Below the pieces are notes generated by a model, which saw nothing but the letters and a program-made list of their open reading frames with translations, searched no databases and was not told the DNA's origin. A program made the position numbers and the translations under genes. A stretch of DNA of 23,909 nucleotides from Bigelowiella natans CCMP2755 (taxonomy: Eukaryota; Cercozoa; Chlorarachniophyceae). How positions within the stretch are numbered: the stretch's first letter is position 1; each line of letters begins with the position of its first letter. Shown here in pieces: positions 19,484 through 23,909 of the stretch. Location: contig ADNK01000678.1 in assembly GCA_000320545.1 (NCBI GenBank), positions 1-23,909 on the forward strand. Reading direction: 5' to 3'.

Positions 19484-22400
19484 ATGCGGAGAGGCCGGAA
19501 CTGTAACACCTCTGCAGAGGATGGTGATAGGAGGGAAGAGAGATACAAGACGAAGGCATCATCGGCGTCTGATCACAGCGCAATCGGCGGTGGAAGCAGC
19601 AGGCGGTTGCAGATACTTCGGAACTGCCCTTCACTGAGGTCTCTCTCCCCGATGAAGGCTAGGCACACGATGTTCTACAGAAAACTGGGAATCATGTCTT
19701 CAAAGAAAGGACGGTTGGCAAGAATAAGACTTAAAGGAGGAGGCGTGCCCATTTCGCCCTCGCCTCCCCGCCGAAGTTTAACCCCACAGCCACGTACGAG
19801 ACGGCTGACAACACCACACATCAGTGGGGTGGCAACCAAAACCGAGGAGAGAAATTTCGAAGCCCTACACAAGAACGCACTACCTGAAACAACTCCATCA
19901 CGTGAGAGGGCTTTGGCAGACGTCTCAGCCTTCATTCGTGCCAAAGACAGTGGAACCGTGCAATCTCAAGAACCTCAGAGAAACCTCCCGGCGTTGGGGT
20001 CTTTACTCCAAGATACACATAACGAGGCTTCTTTTCAGAGACGGCGGAGGGTTATTAGGTCGACGAGATACGCACGCCAGCAACGAATACGGGGGAAATC
20101 ATTCACATCAGAGTTGAAAGAGAGGCGTGAAACACCAATTACTATTTCCGCTGGAATGATGGAAGGCAGCAGAAGCTGCAAGAGTACTGCCAGGAACGGA
20201 TGTTATAACTCAAGAAGTGACGCATCGATAAATCGTGCTCGGACGTCCTTGCACTCGATTACAATTCATGTTCGTGACCATGTATTTGAGCAAAGACTAA
20301 ACCATCTGCACCCCAATTTCAAGTGGATTGGGAACGTTGCTAGAATGAGATACGCCGTGAATTCCAGGTCAGCCGACCAGCTCGTACTTCCATACCATTC
20401 GTTCTCCAATTCTTTGTGTACTCCCCCTCCCCTATCCCCTCTTTTTTAACACAGACTTCGGGTCAAACCTGACGAGTATGAGGTTACAATGGTCACCGAT
20501 TGCACAGGAAATGCTCTGATGCCGAACTGGGTTTTCGAACAATCGCTCATTTCATATAACTCGCAAATTTCGACACCCTGCTTCAAAGGCTTGCGAACAT
20601 CTAATTCACCTCTCTTCAGGATATAAAGGATCATCTGGCGCAAGTCTCAGGTGGCATCTGGGTCGAGCTGCAAAGGAGACATCCTGGGTGAGAGTATCCT
20701 CAAATATCTTGTTCATTGCCGCACTTAGTATGGGTGTATGCAGTGCCTGATGTACGACACCTTTCTTTTGATACGTGCGTAGCATTGCTCATTTCATGTC
20801 GGACTGCACAATCTGGTATCTGGCAGCAACTGTTCCGAGGAAAGAGTGGGTGGAGCTCGAAATAACTTATAATGAGAAGGCCTTCGAAGCCGTATCATGC
20901 TACACAAACTTGGATTTCTTCGCCAAACCGAACGCAATGGCGATGAGGAAGCGGGGCCTGTGGGCCGTCAAAGTGCTAGCGCCAGCGGAAGCTCGAGTGC
21001 ACTTCTTCTTTAAAGGCCGAGGCGTCAAAACAGTGATCAATAAGTACGCAAAGGCCAGGGCTAGGTTCAGGGGACGAAAGCTGAAGAAGGTCAATGAGAT
21101 TGTCGCAAAGAAGCAAGCGAAGAAACACAAAGAGAGCCCTTGGGATGAGTACCAAAAAAGGCAGACCTACACTGATCCTAATTCGAGCACCGATCAAGAG
21201 TATGCATCTGACACTGGGAGCGGCGGCGACGAAGAAGAGGTAGATTGGAAATTCGACATCCCAGAGTGCCCCCAGGGCGCGCACTTGGCAGCGCTACTTC
21301 AAAAAGACTGGCGAGAGGTTTTGTCGATATATGCTCAGAATTTTCTTTGTAACACAATCGAGACACCAGTCCGAATATCGTAACTTTGATAGACCGTGGC
21401 TCAGCTATGACTCACTCGCTGTAATGATGCAGATGCAGCTGAACGATGTGGTTCCACAGCCAGGAGATCGGAAAGGTTTGTCCTTTGTCCCACGCCCTCC
21501 TTCTGATCGTAATGCCACCATCCCCCGCCGTCCTCATGCATCATCTGTGGATATATAGAAATCCGCAAAGTCCTTGAGAAGTTCTGGAATCCCTTGCAGC
21601 AGATATTCAGAGCGTACGCGTGTAGGAAGCAGCCCATCTTTGTGATGGTAAGGCCGCCTATATCGTCTAATTTGTCACGACAAGCGATACGCGATTTAAT
21701 TTCTCGCCTCGTCAGGATCAGAACTCCTTCTCCATGATGATCGGGAACTTGAAGCTGTACGATAAGAGATTCACTGTGTCTCACGTCAGCCAGATTTTCT
21801 TAAGGGTCAACATCGAAGAAGACTACGGCTCCGATGAAGTAGGAGCCAGTAACCACGCTACACACAATAGACTCATCAATATATGCTATATAAGCACTTT
21901 CCCAAGAGTTGTATATCCGCGACACTAAAAAACTAGCACACCTCGCGTATTGAATAGCAGCGCAGCACGCATACAGACAGCGCCCATTCAATTTCAGGAG
22001 CAGGTCGGGGTCGATTTAAAGAACGGTATGCTTCTCGCTAATGACGATGCAAACCCCGACAACGCGTTCATCCGCTCCGAGTTCTTGGAGGCCCTTGTCC
22101 GGGTCGCTCTGGCGAAATGGCCTCGGAAAGCTCCGGCGGCGGCGTACGAGAGGCTGATCACCAGGTCCCTGCTGGTGAAAGAACAGGCCATCCTGGACGA
22201 GATAAACGGTGTGCGGAACCTGATGAATACCGGAGGAGTGCGGAGGATCTTTGCCCCGCACTTAGAACGCATCTTCGGCCTCGTCTTCCTCCCCGTCACG
22301 ATGCTCGACGAGGCTATGAAGTCTGAGCGGGGCCGCCGCGGGGACATCGCCTCTGCCGCCCTGTCGCTCGAGGAGCTCTACTCGTTCCACAACGCGGTGA

Positions 22401-22681
22401 AGCTGCCCAAACGCAGCGGCCTCAATATGCGCGAGGCCTTCAAAGCCTACGCCATGCCTATTGAACCTCGGTTGGCAGGGGGCAGGGGGCTCGTGAAGGA
22501 GGACGCCGAGATGCGATGGCCTCAGTTCCTTGCAATGCTGGTCAGGCTAGCATTGTCAATACCGTCGTCGACAGACGACTACGAAGAACGAATTGCGGAC
22601 TTTTTGAACCTGCTCGTTGGGCCTAAAGGCATCGTGACTCGAAAGACTAGATTCCACAGGTGTAAGATGACCGCTATGTAG
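19484..22681 (+). CDS. Conserved-looking eukaryotic protein of unknown function
   Basis: Eight exons in frame give about 854 residues: 19484-20367, 20455-20530, 20620-20687, 20783-21317, 21370-21475, 21559-21647, 21716-21838, 21998-22681. Parts in order: a basic, Ser/Arg-rich N-terminal 290 residues that look disordered; a globular part (DEYEVTMVTDCTGNALMPNW; CTIWYLAATVPRKEWVELEI); a Lys-rich helix (KKVNEIVAKKQAKKHKESPW) then an acidic patch (GGDEEEVDWKFD); and a helical C-terminus (IRKVLEKFWNPLQQIFRAYA, FSMMIGNLKLYDKRF, NPDNAFIRSEFLEALVRVAL, MRWPQFLAMLVRLALSI). The C-terminal block resembles large proteins I associate with flagellated protists, some described as EF-hand-like, but I see no canonical EF-hand loop. 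The start is uncertain: the frame is open back to 19415 without ATG, and the first exon could begin upstream. The 52-base intron at 21318-21369 is inferred from a frame change. Confidence 0.7.
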
Positions 22682-23293
22682 CACAGGATAAAATTTTCGC
22701 ACATCTCCATACTACCACAATACAAAGCGTTGTAGCCGCTGCTCAGCATAGCTGCATTAGGCGACTATTGAAAAAATATTATATAAACGTTTCGCTATAT
22801 TATTCTTATAATAATACCATAAAATCGCAATACGGCGCATGTATTGTTTATATTTCAACAATGCACCTGATATAGGCGGACGCGCGCCTTTGCGTGTGTT
22901 GGCATTTATTTACAGAGTATGTCTTACAAGCTCCAAAAAGTCACTATCCCAAACCAAGCTAAATAACAATCTATCTTGTGTTGTTACGCATTATAATTTT
23001 GTTCATACACGAAGCTCAGTTGACGCTATGCTTGCAACTATACTGCGAGTAAACACTGCTCTTATACTCTCCACAGCTCACGCACACGCACATATTGCAT
23101 TAACATCATCGTGCTGATTGCACGCAACAGCAATGATCATTTGGTGGAATTTCTGATCAACAATGAACATGAAGAAGAACACTCTCTTTCTCTCTCGCAC
23201 GCGCTCTATGCTGTGACATGGGCACGCGCATTGCAAGCCGCCACTCGCGCGCACAGAACGGCGCACAGGTGTGCATCGACCATCGATCATCGA
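22682..23293. other. Convergent intergenic region
   Basis: Lies between the stop of the unnamed plus-strand gene and the stop of the disulfide isomerase on the opposite strand. AT-rich near 22770-22830 (AATATTATATAAACG), probably 3' UTR sequence. No gene or RNA seen. Confidence 0.55.
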
Positions 23294-23386
23294 TCATAAT
23301 TCATCCTTAGTCGCCGCATCCTCCGGGACGGTAGCGCCAGCACGCATGTCTACCAGAAACCTTTCCAAAGCATGAGCCTGCAACAA

Positions 23387-23429
<43 letters not shown>

Positions 23430-23563
23430 GAAGATTGAGGGGATATGCGCCCAGAGGGGTCGTTCTCTAATCTTGTGGACACAACCTCTAAGTCGCCGGT
23501 GTACTTGACAGGATTCGCACGATCTGATGCTCTGCTCAGATAAATGGACGGTATTCTTTCCAC
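23294..23563 (-). CDS. Protein disulfide isomerase, C-terminal two exons (5' part outside window)
   Basis: Exons 23563-23486 and 23377-23294 join in phase 0. The first reads VERIPSIYLSRASDRANPVK and ends YTGDLE, which fits the end of a thioredoxin fold (cis-Pro in RIPSIY, then the K/Y-x-G strand). The second is the last helix, AHALERFLVDM, followed by an acidic tail ending KDEL and stop. KDEL is the retrieval signal of soluble ER proteins, and PDI-type thioredoxin domains commonly end this way. The CxxC active site would lie in exons beyond the right edge, so which PDI subtype it is cannot be told. The intron carries an (AT)n repeat. Confidence 0.75.
23390..23425. repeat. (AT)n microsatellite in PDI intron
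   Basis: AT dinucleotide tract between the last two PDI exons, close to the acceptor of the final exon. Confidence 0.85.
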
Positions 23564-23856
23564 CTGGGGGGGAAATGAGCAAGCTTCTTAATACGCACGG
23601 CTGCATTGGAAGGTGGGGGGGGGGATGATCACGATTCGTGACACTAAAACCAGCTAGCTACCCAGATCGAGAAGGGAAAAATAAACATATCCCCCTTTTT
23701 CTCTCCCACCTCTCTCTCTCTCGCCCTCCCTCTCTGTCGCGAACAAAGAATAATCAAACACGCGACAGCACATAATATGATGTAATGTACGTCGGGCATG
23801 CGTGTGTGCGTATGTGGAAAAGAGGGAGAGAAAGGGAAATGGGTAGAAGGAGAGAG

Positions 23857-23899
<43 letters not shown>

Positions 23900-23909
23900 G
23901 AGCGAATGA
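23564..23909. repeat. Low-complexity right edge: poly-G, CT-rich and (GA)n tracts
   Basis: Probably an intron of the PDI gene. Contains G runs (23566-23572, 23616-23624), a CT-rich block (23690-23735) and a (GA)n tract at 23858-23895. No exon recognised; the frame just upstream of 23563 is closed by a stop, which supports a splice acceptor there. Confidence 0.6.

Noticed and set aside
21318-21338. Possible 21-base intron in the unnamed plus-strand gene
   Set aside because: Its length is a multiple of three and does not fix the frame change; the 52-base intron 21318-21369 does.

Overview
The window is nuclear DNA of an intron-rich eukaryote, most likely a single-celled alga or other protist. 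Five of the six genes are cut by many short introns (about 50-250 bases, GT-AG, often GTAC or GTAT donors). I built the gene models by hand from splice sites, reading-frame phase and protein-family fit. The species cannot be named from what is visible. Microsatellites and homopolymer G/C runs are common, and all lie in introns or between genes.

Layout, left to right. (1) 175-2675, minus strand: an aldonolactone oxidase (GULO/ALO family, vitamin C type) with a signal peptide; its C-terminus runs off the left edge. (2) 2676-3982: intergenic, with CAT/CAC and GCTAGC-rich tracts. (3) 3983-14385, minus: one giant gene of about 33 exons and about 1,540 residues. It encodes ankyrin repeats, a Roc GTPase, COR, a region of unknown function, a CHAT caspase-like protease domain and an NB-ARC/STAND ATPase. 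An inverted-repeat mobile element (7618-8807) sits in one of its introns, and four of its ankyrin exons are exact 255-base tandem exon+intron duplications. (4) 14686-16403, plus: a complete 11-exon DMC1 meiotic recombinase, divergent from the giant gene. (5) 17514-19130, minus: an 8-exon class I SAM-dependent methyltransferase. (6) 19484-22681, plus: an 8-exon conserved-looking protein that I cannot name. (7) 23294-23563, minus: the last two exons of a protein disulfide isomerase ending in KDEL; the rest is beyond the right edge.

The genes do not form a pathway; this is an ordinary mixed eukaryotic neighbourhood. The main discovery candidate is the giant gene. Its order of parts (ankyrin sensor, Roc-COR GTPase switch, CHAT protease, NB-ARC oligomerisation ATPase) is that of a signal-activated protease switch, as in innate immune or cell-death receptors. 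Its first residues match the N-myristoylation pattern, which would place it on a membrane. The architecture is read from the sequence; the immune or death role is inference.
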